A stretch of 64,000 nucleotides of DNA, taken from positions 42,432,927-42,496,926 of the forward strand of contig CM055101.1 of NCBI GenBank assembly GCA_029204225.1, given 5' to 3'. The translations under genes were made by a program, and so were the position numbers. Within the stretch, counting starts at the first letter, position 1. Each line of letters starts with the position of its first letter. The notes under the pieces are model-generated. The model saw only the letters and a program-made list of their open reading frames with translations. It did not search any database and had not been told where the DNA came from. The DNA comes from Diphasiastrum complanatum (taxonomy: Eukaryota > Streptophyta > Lycopodiopsida > Lycopodiales > Lycopodiaceae). Shown here piece by piece: positions 37,546-47,757 of this stretch.

Positions 37546-38600
37546 CTAGCAGAATTGATTTGTTTCATGTTCGGGAGGTTTGGTGAACCAAGATGCTGAT
37601 GTGCCTCGCCTTCTCAGTAGTCTGGTGAAGGATGATTCTGGCATAAGTGCACTTAGCTCCAACTGCAATTCTTCTTCTGTCTTTGGCATACATCCTGGTT
37701 TTGGAAATTCATGTTTCTTTCACTCAAGCTCGTTCATTTCCGAGCTTTCCACGGATGGTGTAGGATTAACTGCTTTTGTGGCTTCAATCCATCCTGTTTG
37801 AGCAATATTTTGAGGGTTGGCAATTCCAGCACGCTCTTCATCTGCTCTTTGCAGCTTTGAAACCTTGGCTAACATTAATAAATTGTCGATTAGGCTGGAA
37901 ACTTCACCTGATTGTCTGACAATGCGCTCGATGTGTCCTAGGGTATGGCAATCCATGGGATGCTCATTGATAGATGTCATCTTGCATCAATCGTCCTGCA
38001 CAGCATTGTTTCTTCAACGTAACGAAGTTCAGAGCTATAGAACATGGACAAAAGAAACCCTCAGCGAAAGATATATTTGAAGAACAAACAAAAGCAAACA
38101 ACATGGCTTCATTTTCTCGATCTCGAATAAAGCTTCCTAGCAATTGTATGCCTCATCGCCTTCTAGTTGTGAGCAGCGATCTATGAATCAAATAGGTAAG
38201 AAGGAAAAATAGGGCATTAATTTTCTGCCTTCTCAAGCAAAATGTCAAAAGAGTAAACCATGTTGTTAGTTGCCTATCAAATAGAATAAGTCATGCTTGC
38301 ATCGCTTACCAGAAAGAGCCTACTCTGCCTTTTCAATAAGCAATCTCTCACGCATCCCGTGAACGATTCTGCTTTGATTAGATGGCTCCAGCCTCGGGAT
38401 TTGTTTGCTGACTGAGGAATCAGATTTTTCAAACTTTCGCTCGAATGAAAGAGACGGAGATGCAGCCAGAATTGCCATCCGGATGGCAAAAATGTGTGCT
38501 TTCCGACTGAATAGCTTAGCTTCAAGTCTGCTCACCGAGAGACAGTCATTGCGCCCAAGGAAGCAAGCAAATTGTGTGCGTATATAGTCTGTCCTGTTAA
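37546..38600 (-). pseudogene. Fragment of an unidentified multi-exon gene
   Basis: Two minus-strand stretches read as ordinary coding sequence. The upstream one (about 38590-38320) includes SRLEAKLFSRKAHIFAIRMA and IVHGMRERLLIEKAE. The downstream one (37980-37546) includes EVSSLIDNLLMLAKVSKLQR, one in-frame TGA, then PKTEEELQLELSALMPESSF and GTSASWFTKPPEHETN before the final stop, which looks like a genuine carboxy terminus. I do not recognise the family. The composition (charged, leucine-rich helices) suggests a cytosolic or nuclear protein. Orientation agrees with Helitron A. Whether both stretches come from one gene is inference. Confidence 0.45.
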
Positions 38601-38764
38601 AGCCTTCATCTCAGAAAGCATCGCTCCAAAGACAAAGCTCTAGCTGAAAAAAAAATGGGAGCAACAACGAAAACACTGAACTAACAAAGAAACCTAGACC
38701 TATTGCAAAAAAGTGAAGCAATGCCCAGAAGCACACACTTAAGCATTAGCAAGATGACCAAGTC

Positions 38765-38935
38765 TCACATAGCTCTAAATTTATTGATGAGAAGATGGGC
38801 AGCCATAAGAGTTGCTCTGAAATCATTAAGATATGCTTGTCTCGGATCCGTTAGCAAGCGATTGGCTATGGCCAGGCCAATAATACCTGCACCGACTATC
38901 ACAACGTTAGATTCTGTCAATACTCTACTGCTGCC
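38765..38935 (-). pseudogene. FAD/NAD(P)-binding enzyme fragment (Rossmann motif)
   Basis: The frame SNVVIVGAGIIGLAIANRLL has the dinucleotide-binding fingerprint (beta strand, G-A-G-I-I-G, helix) that opens FAD-dependent oxidoreductases and monooxygenases. It covers only about 55 codons and ends in a stop after a stretch unlike the family. It lies 100 bp downstream of the methylesterase relic on the same strand, yet belongs to an unrelated protein, so the two were brought together by rearrangement or capture. Confidence 0.6.
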
Positions 38936-39032
38936 CTATGCTTCCTTGATAAACCTCTCAGCAGATGCATAATATCTCAACAACCAACTTGCAGTAAGTT
39001 ATTCGAATTTCATGGTCCAGCAGAAGATTTAC

Positions 39033-39425
39033 CTGCTTAATCTGATACGGTTTGAACCCTTTAAGTCCCATAAAAGCTGATATATAGACAGCTACAACGA
39101 TCTTCTCAGCGAACAGCCCCATTGCGTTGGTGACAGTATACCCTCCTGCGTTGTGGCCCATCAGAATAACCTGAAAACCAAAACCAACACAGCATGATAA
39201 TCTGTTTTGCCAAGGAGCTGAAAAATCAATCATATCATTTCAGTGGATTATCCACCTTCTCTGTGTTGTCTAGGGATTCCAGCAATTCCACAAGGGGTTG
39301 ATCATATTCAGCCATCGACATGACGTGGTCAGCAGAATCCACAGGTCAAATCCACAGTTGTGGCTCGGTGGCCTGATTTTTGTAGAAGAGCCATGTCCAA
39401 GACCATGAATCAACACAAAGTGCAT
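39033..39425 (-). pseudogene. Methylesterase (MES, alpha/beta hydrolase) gene fragment
   Basis: Exon 1 (39425-39256) begins MHFVLIHGLGHGS and, after frameshifts, continues ATTVDLTC and ADHVMSMAEYDQPLVELLES. A GT...AG intron (39255-39171) leads to exon 2 (39170-39033): VILMGHNAGGYTVTNAMGLF, then EKIVVAVYISAFM. This is the start of a plant methylesterase/hydroxynitrile-lyase type protein of about 260 residues, of which roughly half is present. The nucleophile elbow, normally G-H-S-x-G-G, reads G-H-N-A-G-G, so the catalytic serine is lost. The oxyanion-side HG motif is kept. The His and Asp of the triad are not in the fragment. Family members hydrolyse methyl esters of hormones such as salicylate or jasmonate; this relic cannot. 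Confidence 0.8.
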
Positions 39426-39478
39426 CCTGCAGATCTGCTGCCTTTCTCTGTTTCAAATAATCTACTCACACACTGACA

Positions 39479-39514
<36 letters not shown>

Positions 39515-39657
39515 ACCATGGATCAGCAGAGTAAAATTTGAAATGTAATTGTGTGTGTGTGGTGTGACATTTTTGGTGGCACAGGGTTAATTTTGTTACG
39601 GCAACCCTTACATTCTCTCTCTAAAATATATTTATATATATATATATATATATATAT
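39426..39657 (-). repeat. Helitron A 5' region with (CT)n and TA tracts
   Basis: A CT tract (plus strand 39481-39513) is followed by sequence that on the minus strand parallels the 5' region of the complete Helitron: TTTTAGAGAGAGAATG, then TGCCG, then a GTCAC-containing block. A TA tract at about 39633-39657 hides the very end. Confidence 0.65.
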
Positions 39658-40479
39658 CTTGTTAAACACAATCACCTTTGTCTTGTCAATAATGTGTGAT
39701 TGCACAATAAAGGATGTGTGATTGCACAGTGCTGTCTGCTTGGATCTTTCGAAAAATAGGGTTTGGATAATTTGTAGGCTGCACAGGAAGAAATGGCTAT
39801 AGTTGAGGGGAATTTCATGATTAGAAGGTTGGATGTCAAAAGTTGTAGAGAAAAATAGAGTTTTTTGAAGGAAGACAAGAATCGAATCAGTTCCTAAAAT
39901 CGATCCTAGATCTAGACTTCGATCCATGGTACCTGTTTCAACCCTGAGTAGCCATCGACCCACAAACAATTCTGATATGCATCGATCTTGCTATATTTGA
40001 ATCCCTGAGTGCACACAACAATATGACCCTAATTAGCTATCAACTGAGCTACGTTTATTTTGGGCCTACTCCACTGACCCTAAACCTTTTTCCTATGGAG
40101 TTGAATTACTACCAACTAATATCGACCATTTATCAATATGAAATGATCTTCAAAGTGTAGCTACCACATCTTTAACTATGGTTATGCCCATCTCATGATT
40201 ATCTCATTCTTCTACATATCTTTGAAAATCTTTTAAGGAAGGTATGATGATTTAAAAAGATGCATCCAAAAACTCTAATCAAAGGGCTTTCAAAAGCGTA
40301 GCATACACTGTGTCAAAATTAGCAATTTTAGTCAGTGTCCAAAAACTTGGGGAGATCCTTTGTGGAGATTCCAAGATTCCCAAGCCGAGCACATCTACCG
40401 AACATCTCAAACTTCCAGAGATTCCATACTTCCCAAGCCACATACATCTATAGAACTTCAGCCACCCACCGAAAACTAT

Positions 40480-40545
<66 letters not shown>

Positions 40546-41509
40546 CACTACCATCAACCCCCATCTCTACCCCTCTTCTTTCACACCTAACCCCCCTACT
40601 TCCCACCTCTCCTCCCAATAAACCAACTCCAGACCCTGAGCCCTCCCCCTCCCCCCTAACCCTAACCCTAACCCAAAACGCAAGTGTAAAGATGCGACTG
40701 CATTCGACCTCAACCATCGGGCGCTACCCCAATCATTGGCCACCACCCTAACCATCGGTCGCCTATGATATTGAGGGGGAACCCCATCCCCCCCCCCCCA
40801 AAAAAAAATCCATCGAGAGTTGTTGTAAAGCTATCTTCATAAGCTTTACTTCCGGCGCCACTGGCGCCAGCAGCGCCCCTGCTGCTCCCGGTGCCACTGT
40901 GACCAGAATCCAGCCGGTGCCAAGTTCCTATGGCTGAAAATCTTTGATCGGTTCTAGCGAAGTTCAGGGAGCTCAGATCGATGTGCAATCACCTCACACG
41001 ATCTAGGCATGATTAAAGGAAGCCTAGGGATCAATAAAATCTAGAGAGAGAAAAACGTGCTTTACCTGCTTGGGTAGAGTGCTTAGTATGAGGGGGGGGT
41101 GCTGAATCCCACCAATACTATAGGGGAGTGCGGGTTGCGACTCAGGGCGAGCTCCAACCAAGTCTCAGCCTCCCTTGCTGGAATGTTGTCATGGCTCTCG
41201 CCTTGGCATGCTAGCGCCCCGGAGACTAGGGTCGGTCACACACGTGAAATGTAACCTTCTCAGATTTATCAATAATGTGGGATTTTCCTCAAACTGACTC
41301 TGATTACCTTCTAGGTTTCAGTGTTCGGTAAAAGCGACAGTTGTAAGGCAGCTTCAAAATTTTTAAGTTGGCACATAGCTGAGGGTCGTATCCCGGGACG
41401 CCAGCGGTATGCCGTCGGGACCATTCGGTCTATGGCGCCAGCGGTATGCTGTCGGGACCATTTGGTCCAGGAACTGGTTGTCTCCATATCTGTCGTGGCT
41501 TGTGGTTCT
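39658..41509. other. Intergenic DNA with CT tract, C-rich stretch and short telomere-like run
   Basis: No gene is recognised. (CT)n spans about 40482-40547. At about 40655 CCCTAACCCTAACCCTAACCC appears without its last base as a three-unit run, too short to be a telomere relic of note. A 38 bp unit containing CCAGCGGTATGC and GTCGGGACCAT is repeated twice at about 41401-41470. Confidence 0.55.
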
Positions 41510-42420
41510 TGTGAAAGTACTGTACTTTAGGACCATAAATGGATCTACAAAAGATCCACAAGAGTGATTGGATGCTTGCTTAACAATCTATCAAAAAACT
41601 AGACACAAAACAGTTGATCTAGATTGGCAATTTGACAAACAACAAGCACTAACAATCAAAAGCATTGATAAACATTGAAATCCCAGCCCACACGTGTGTA
41701 CTACAGGCTGTAGTACGGCCTTCAACCTGAGAAACAAGTAGAAATTGATTTGGTTTCATTTGGATCACAAAAACTCAATGTACATAGTGAACTAGCTTGA
41801 GATTGCCAATGAGCTCCAAAAATTTTCTATCTTCTCACTATGGAGAGAGGGAATACATAGCAAATTTGACTTCCTTCTTGAAGTTAGGTGGATTTCCAGC
41901 ATGAAATAAGGAAGTTAACTCACTCTCCTTGACCTAAAATGAAACCCTAGTCTATTTCCTAGAGTTATGCTTGGTAGGTAGCTAATTGGTCAAATTTTCA
42001 CCTTAAACTTAGGTGTAGGTCCTATAAAGTAGGGATGACCACCAAATAGACATGACCAACTCTCTTGACTTGACCTAACCTACATTAGGATGGGTTTCCC
42101 ATGTGGCATCATGGCCTCACATGTGTGGGACCCACTTGTGTACACAATTTACACTATTCTACATGGTTTTTGATCAAGCTAGATTTGCCAATTTTTGACA
42201 ATTCTTCACACTCCTCCTCAAATTTAGCTTGATCTATTTGCAACTCTCTTGATAGATGAATGAAAGCTTTTAGAAGTGTCTAAAAAATCCAACTACAAAC
42301 AAGGAACTTTTGAGACTCCAATAGAGAATGATGTCCATGAAGGATCTTTCACCACCTCTTAGAGGATCCCTTACAAGATGTTCCATAAATGTGTCTATAT
42401 ACATGTAGCACACTTCAAAA

Positions 42421-43779
42421 CTAAACATCATGCCAAGACATGGATTCCAAGGCATTTTGTGCACTTGAAGATACATCAATTAAAATAATAAGTGCATACA
42501 TCATGTTGCCAAAGACAACTTGCCTTGCTTGATCCATATGATTGAGCCTTGATGGCTCTATCTTGATACTCAAGGTTCTTCTTGGAGTCCTCGGGTCTTG
42601 AGCTTGATCCTCCACTTGACTTGACTCCAAAACATCAATGAATTGAATAAGGTGTTGATCCAAAGGTGCTTCTTCAAGTTTACAAATCTTCCACTCTTGA
42701 AAGATCACATTTTCACCATTGACAAATTCTTTGGTTGAAAACAAGTAGATTCTACAATCTCTACTTGAAGAGCAAAACACTACCATTATTCCTATCATTG
42801 AAATATGATAATCTTTGGTCCTTACATTGGAATGATCATGCACAAAGCATGTGGACACAAAGATTTCCAAAGCAAATGATGTTTCATCTTTCATGACTCT
42901 ATTCAAACTATTACAAAAATAGTTATCCAATGAAATTGCTTTATCAACAACAAATGTAGATTTCAAAGCATCCCATTTCATTGTCTTGTCATACAAAGTA
43001 ATAAACACCATGAATCTTAAAGATAAGAAACAAGTCACCTCATGTCTACTACTACTTTCCAAAAAGTATTCAAAGATAGTAGACTCTCCAATGCTCACCA
43101 CCCTTGCAAGATGCACACTTGAATGGAAAATTTGCATGCAATTTGATGACTCGGCCATTGTCATTGAGAACTCCCTTGGAACTCTCATGCTTTGAGGCTG
43201 ATCCTCAAGATCTTCCTCCTTTTGATGCTCCTCCTCAATGCAAGCAAGATCAAACTTTGCCAAGATCTCCTCTTGAGTGATCTCCTCCTTTGCCAAGCTC
43301 ATTCTTTCAAAAGCAACACTAGCTTCCAACTTAAACAATCTTCCATGTTTAAATACCTTTGCAATGCAAAAATCATTCTTCAAGATGAAGCAAACACCAT
43401 GCTTAAAGTGGACATCCAAACCACTTTCTAAGAGTAGACCAACACTAAGCATATTCTTGGTGATTGATGATACATAAAGGATATTTTCTAGATCCATGCA
43501 TTTTGAGGATTCTAGACACAAAGAGATGGTGCCAACACCATCTATCCTACACTCTTCATCATTTGCAGTAAAGACAAACTTTTTAGCAGCATTGAAAGAG
43601 TGTAAGGTTGAGAAAAAGTCCTTTTCACAAGACATGTGGGAGCTAGCCCCACTGTCGATCCACCAATTGTCTCTTGAATTGCTATTGCTTGTTGGTGAGG
43701 ATGTAGATGCCATCAAGAATACATCTACTTCATCCTCCTCCTTGTCCTTTGCAAGGTTTCCTTGTTTGTCCTCCTCCAC
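42421..43779 (-). CDS. Copia-derived protease plus degenerate integrase-like ORF, 452 codons
   Basis: The frame opens inside the gag linker (upstream, in another frame, is the knuckle CFFCGKKGHYASEC). WWIDSGASSHMS is an intact Copia aspartic protease site (D-S-G-A), followed by the usual NILYVSSITKNMLSVG and GAG-pre-integrase tail (GRLFKLEAS). Then comes sequence only faintly like integrase (HLARVVSIG; FVHDHSNVRTK; SRDCRIYLFSTKEFVNGENV; PRTPRR near the end), without the zinc region or a recognisable D,D-E core. The frame stays open to a stop at 42421. Either selection kept this shortened protein open or the decay avoided stops by chance. It is a retroelement protein, not a host gene; expression is unknown. 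Confidence 0.75.
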   Translation of the reverse strand: MEEDKQGNLAKDKEEDEVDVFLMASTSSPTSNSNSRDNWWIDSGASSHMSCEKDFFSTLHSFNAAKKFVFTANDEECRIDGVGTISLCLESSKCMDLENILYVSSITKNMLSVGLLLESGLDVHFKHGVCFILKNDFCIAKVFKHGRLFKLEASVAFERMSLAKEEITQEEILAKFDLACIEEEHQKEEDLEDQPQSMRVPREFSMTMAESSNCMQIFHSSVHLARVVSIGESTIFEYFLESSSRHEVTCFLSLRFMVFITLYDKTMKWDALKSTFVVDKAISLDNYFCNSLNRVMKDETSFALEIFVSTCFVHDHSNVRTKDYHISMIGIMVVFCSSSRDCRIYLFSTKEFVNGENVIFQEWKICKLEEAPLDQHLIQFIDVLESSQVEDQAQDPRTPRRTLSIKIEPSRLNHMDQARQVVFGNMMYALIILIDVSSSAQNALESMSWHDV

Positions 43780-43787
43780 TTGTGCTC

Positions 43788-44582
43788 TTAGCCTCTTGTA
43801 GCATTCAGATGCATAATGCCCCTTCTTTCCACAAAAGAAGCATTTTTGCTGTGACTTGTCCTTTGAGCTTGATGCATCATCCTCTTCTTTGGCCTCCTTT
43901 GGATGCTTCTTCTTTCCATTGGTCTTCTTTTTGCTTTCTCATCACCATCCTGCAAAGACAAGGAACTCATCCTAGATTTTGCATGGAGCATCCTACACTC
44001 TTCAGCCACTAATACACTGTGAAGTTTTTCTATAGTTGGCAAAGTGTCTTGGATGGCAAAACTTTGGACCAAATTTGCAAAGTCATCTCCTAGACCATTA
44101 AGGACAATTTGTACAAGCTCTCCATCATGAATCTTCTCTCCAATGGAAGCCAACTCCCTATTTAGAGACTTGATTCTGAGTACATAATCCTGTGCACTCT
44201 CCTCACTTCTCCTCATGCTTTGCAAAATCTGACTTCTAAGCATGAGTACTCTTGAAGTGTTACTAGATTCATAGATTTATTTTAAAGACTCCCGAGCCTC
44301 TTTAGCACTAGTACATGCTGATACTTCTCTCAACAAATCATTGCTCACATTCATCTTCACACAATGAAGTGCAAGCCTAGATCTCTTCTTGTATCTAGCT
44401 AACTCTTGTGCACCTAGAGGTTCATCTTCATCTTCAATCAAGAACTCATAAAGGTCTTGGAGCACCAAGAGTGACTCCATCCTAACCTTCCAAATAGCAT
44501 AATTTGTAGAATTCAACCTCTCACTAGCTTCTAGAAGGTATGCTCCAGCAGATCCCATCTTACTAGTGACTTCTACAAACAA
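43788..44582 (-). pseudogene. Gag of the non-autonomous Copia derivative
   Basis: From the ATG at 44582 the protein has the DUF4219-like start (LEASERLNSTNYAIWKVRM), an in-frame TAA near 44278, and then UBN2 sequence (VLMLRSQILQSMRRSEESAQ; LVQIVLNGLGDDFANLVQSF; EKLHSVLVAEECRM). A frameshift near 43930 moves the basic linker and CCHC knuckle (CFFCGKKGHYASEC, about 43810-43850) into the frame of the downstream ORF. Two lesions only, so decay is mild. Confidence 0.88.
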
Positions 44583-44932
44583 GAAATAGATTTGATTGAC
44601 TTGAAACTCACAAAGGTCTCACACTTGCAGTGTTTCACTCAAATTTGATTTCTAATCCAACAAATGGACTTATAATCATAGTTCTATCACTCCCTCACAG
44701 AGCTGGAATGAAGATAAGATGAAGTGAAAACTACTTTCAAACAAATATTGCCAAGAAATGGATTTGATTGTCTCTAGAAACTCACTAAGGTCTCTCTCTT
44801 GTAGTTTTTCACTCAAATTAGATTTCTAATCCAACAAATGGACTTATAATCTCAGTTCTAGCACTCCCTCACAAAGTTGGAATGAAGATAAGATGATGTG
44901 AAATCTACTTACAATCAAATCTTGCCAAATTT
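44581..44932. repeat. Tandem duplication (~175 bp x 2) in the element's leader
   Basis: Units 44581-44752 and 44753-44932 share TTTCACTCAAATT, GATTTCTAATCCAACAAATG, GACTTATAATC and CACTCCCTCACA with about one change per ten to twenty bases. They sit between primer site and gag, where packaging signals would lie. Confidence 0.85.
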
Positions 44933-45344
44933 GGCTATTTTTGGACAAAAAAATGACTTAATCTCTTTCTTCCTTCTTGGTGTACTTTCAAGACCTGTTT
45001 TTAACCTTAATAGGACTTGAACTCAGCCTAGATTTATTAGATTCCATGAAACAAATTCAAATCTAATCAATGGCAAATGATCTTGGTAGAATATCCTAGG
45101 ATCTCCACCAAAAATTACACCAATAGCTCACAAATTGAATTTTTTTGGATCAAATGAATACCATGCATTAAATGCAGGTTCAGAGGTGCCCACACATGTG
45201 GACAGTACAGATTTGGACCCCTACCAAGTTTGGGATCAAATCTCCTCACCAAAATCAAGATTCTAGCTTGCCCTCTCAATACTAGCTTTTAGCACCAAAA
45301 CTTGCTAAAAATGGAATTTGCATTAGATCAATGGCTTATGCTCT

Positions 45345-45364
45345 TGTACTTGGCTCTGATATCA
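45345..45364 (-). promoter_or_regulatory. Primer-binding site (tRNA-Met type)
   Basis: On the minus strand TGATATCAGAGCCAAGTAC directly follows the LTR end CTTTCACA. It differs from the classic TGGTATCAGAGCCA in one base. Confidence 0.85.
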
Positions 45365-45565
45365 TGTGAAAGTACTGTACTTTAGGACCATAAATGGATC
45401 TACAAAAGATCCACAAGAGTGATTGGATGCTTGCTTAACAATCTATCAAAAAACTAGACACAAAAAAGTTGATCTAGATTGGCAGTTTGACAAACAACAA
45501 GCATTAACAATCAAAAGCATTGATCAACATTGAAATCCGAGCCCACACGTGTGTAATACAGGCTT

Positions 45566-45931
45566 TCTATAGTCCATGCCCTTAAGACTTGGAGGCATTA
45601 TTTATATGGTGCCAACTTTGAGGTTCTGACAGACCATGAAAGTCTTAGATACCTGCCTAAAACCCAAAAGGGTAATGACGCTATATGGGTCATAGTTGAT
45701 CGTCTGACCAAAATGGCTCATTTTATTCCGACCAAAACAATCGTTAGAGCTCCAGAGTTAGCGAGGTTGTTTGTAGACAGGTTATTTAAATTGTACGGTA
45801 TACCTTCCGGCATAGTCAACGACCGGGACAGTAAGTTTAGTGGGAATTTTTGGAGGGCAGTATTCCATCATCTCCATACTAAACTTATTATGAGTACCAC
45901 TTTCAATCTATCAAACAATATGATAGCCTAG
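45566..45931 (+). pseudogene. Gypsy RNase H/integrase scrap with internal deletion
   Basis: The frame reads VVHALKTWRHYLYGANFEVL and TDHESLRYLPKTQKG (RNase H) and then jumps within the same frame to VIVDRLTKMAHFIPTKT and YGIPSGIVNDRDSKF (integrase core with two catalytic Asp residues). The rest of RNase H, the linker and the zinc domain between them have been deleted. This is a different, chromovirus-like Gypsy lineage from the one at 21.4 and 28.4 kb. It truncates the 5' LTR of the neighbouring Copia derivative. Confidence 0.88.
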
Positions 45932-46017
45932 ACTTTTGCTTAGGATTCAAAACATAGAGATAATATTAATAAGCAATTTTAAACTAACAAAATTGTTTAA
46001 TATATTTTCTTAAAATC

Positions 46018-46020
<3 letters not shown>

Positions 46021-46110
<90 letters not shown>
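46021..46110. repeat. (GA)45 microsatellite
   Basis: A pure 90 bp AG tract lies at the left edge of the dispersed repeat 46112-46480. The second copy of that repeat at 49757 has no such tract. Confidence 0.97.
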
Positions 46111-46111
<1 letters not shown>

Positions 46112-46480
46112 AATCGGTTTTATGTTGGAATCAAAAATTTTGTATCACTCATATATATTCATCTTTCCTTGCAAATTTGCAAACAATATTGTTGACTATT
46201 CAATAATAAGTCAATTACTAACAAATTTGGAAAAATTCAAAAGCTATCAAGTACTCCTCCTAGGTATAAAGAAATATTTCTATTTTATTTGAAGGTGAAT
46301 ATATTCCATATTCCATATGTGATCTAGATTTCATAGTAGAACAAAGTAGCATTGACTTACCTCCTCCCTAGAAGATGGGTTATTTGATTTGTGCTTCTTG
46401 AATCTTTAGACCTTGCTCATTATGAAAGTAACTTGTCAAGAAATATCTAGAGAATGTAGATATGGTCTAATGGTACCCAA
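46112..46480. repeat. Direct repeat, copy 1 (copy 2 at 49757-50127)
   Basis: About 370 bp, including TTGTTGACTATTCAATAATA, ATCAAGTACTCCTCCTAGGT and ATGGTCTAATGGTA, recur at high identity and in the same orientation 3.6 kb downstream. The intervening DNA holds a Gypsy scrap, an LTR and a tandem array. It could be an LTR pair of a nested element or a segmental duplication. Confidence 0.9.
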
Positions 46481-46579
46481 TAAATATTATGCTTACATGA
46501 TGTAGTTGATCTGTTATGCTTTAGTATAGGGTCTAAATTTATACAAATGTCATAATCAACAACTACATAATCAATGTTT

Positions 46580-46830
46580 TTTTTGGTATGAGAAAAGGTA
46601 TACTTTTGGGGCATAGAATATCCAGCAGGGAATAGAAATCGACAAAGATAAAGTCGAAGTTATAAAGAATCTTTGGAAACCCACAAATCTACGAGAACTA
46701 AGAGCTTTCTTAGGACATGTTGGTTATTACAAAAGATTTATCCAGAATCATGCCTCGATTGCTTCAGCCCTTACACAGTTACTTAAGAAACAAGTCGCTT
46801 ATATTTGGACGACAGAAGTTGTTACGAGGC
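46580..46830 (+). pseudogene. Gypsy reverse transcriptase thumb/connection fragment
   Basis: The frame GIEIDKDKVEVIKNLWKPTN, then LRELRAFLGHVGYYKRFIQN and ASALTQLLKKQVAYIWTT, is the classic Gypsy segment just after the RT palm. Both ends are truncated. It may be from the same original copy as 45566-45931. Confidence 0.92.
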
Positions 46831-47385
46831 ATTAGACATCACATGTAACAAGCTCGTAAGGAAAGCTGTTATGAGGCATTACAAAGTCGCCCATAATTAG
46901 CCCATAAGGAAAGATGTTATGAGGCATTATGACAATGAAATGAAAACTTATGAGCAACGACGTAAGACAAATTCTCTAACGAATATTCTACAAGAAGTTT
47001 TGGTAGACAATGACTTACAACCACTATGAGGCTCACGATTGACATTACAGACATTTGGGGCTCAATTTGCATTCAAATCTCTGATTTTCTTACTTCTCTT
47101 GTAGCGCTAGACCTGTACCAAGTTTTCTACGCTGGAACCGTTGAAAACTTGCTAAATTTGCACTCGAAAATCAGGATTGAAGCCTGATCTGGCAACGCTA
47201 GACCTGCACCTCTATTTTGTCTCAAATCCCAGGTAGAAAATAGAAGTTTTCACCACGATTTTCTCAGTATCCTACTGATTTTCCAGCGCTGGCCCTGCCT
47301 TGTAGATTTCTAAAATCTTGAAGAAGTTCTGAGCAATCTAGCTACTTTCTCCACTGCTAAAAACTAAATTCCCTAAGATGGAGAT

Positions 47386-47757
47386 GGCTCTAATACCAGT
47401 GTAATAGATCCTAACACCACAGTAGGGTAAACACTCACTGATCCACCCAACCTTGCCTGCTCCCTAATATAGAGTAAGCCCCTCCTAGCCTAATGTGAGG
47501 ACTGGTAGCATGCAACTGCCAAGTGTCGACCACGTGGCACTGACGTGGCCGACTGCACGTCGGGACCCAACTGGGGGCCCTGTCCTGCTGACAAGGTCCC
47601 TAGACTGTGTTAGGCCCGCCATAGCTATGGACCATGCTAGAGCACACTACTCACACTATCTTGCCCTGTTGGTCGTGTACGCTGGACCCAACTCTGACTG
47701 TGGTATCTGATCTATTTGTGCTCTCTAGGGTTCGGCACTGGTCACGAGCTCGTAACA
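47386..47757 (-). mobile_element. LTR with primer-binding site, minus-strand element
   Basis: On the minus strand TGGTATTAGAGCC (47398-47386) is a near-match to the tRNA-Met primer site. One base upstream an LTR-like segment of 358 bp begins, with ends TGTAATAGATCC...GAGCTCGTAACA (47400-47757). No coding sequence of this element is recognised on its internal side (below 47385). The call rests on these short signals. Confidence 0.5.

Larger units (their letters stand above)
33446..39657 (-). mobile_element. Probable Helitron A (minus strand) with several captured gene pieces
   Basis: The 3' end is canonical: on the minus strand GCCCGTC-AAC-GACGGGC, 8 nt, CTAG (33446-33449), then T. The nearest upstream 5' end is around 39657, where the minus strand reads ...ATATATTTTAGAGAGAGAAT followed by sequence matching the family's 5' region (TGCCGTAACAAAA, GTGCCACCAAAAATGTCAC). 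A TA tract blurs the exact first base. Pairing these ends gives 6.2 kb. Inside are relics of a methylesterase, an FAD enzyme and an unknown gene, all on the minus strand, plus a later hAT-like insertion. That the two ends belong to one element is inference. Confidence 0.55.
41510..45564 (-). mobile_element. Non-autonomous Copia derivative lacking reverse transcriptase
   Basis: The 3' LTR is 41510-42210 (TGTGAAAG...CTTCACA, 701 bp) and the 5' LTR is the first 200 bp of its match, 45365-45564, cut off by Gypsy sequence. On the minus strand the order is primer site (45364 downward), a leader with a tandem duplication, gag, zinc knuckle, protease, a shortened integrase-like region, stop, polypurine tract TTTGAGGAGGAG (42211-42225) and LTR. 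No RT or RNase H sequence exists, so it must depend on another Copia. A second member is the relic at 19839-20890. Confidence 0.88.

Noticed and set aside
38703-38972. 89-codon plus-strand ORF
   Set aside because: The opposite strand carries the FAD-binding GAGIIG motif over the same bases; the plus ORF is its shadow.
40654-40675. Interstitial telomere (CCCTAA)n
   Set aside because: Only about three units in a generally C-rich stretch; chance is a sufficient explanation.
42421-43779. 452-codon ORF as a host gene
   Set aside because: The intact D-S-G-A protease site, GAG-pre-integrase tail, LTRs, primer site and polypurine tract around it show a retrotransposon protein.
46450-46480. tRNA-like GGTCTAATGGTA box
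   Set aside because: It looks like a B-box fragment only; no cloverleaf can be drawn around it.
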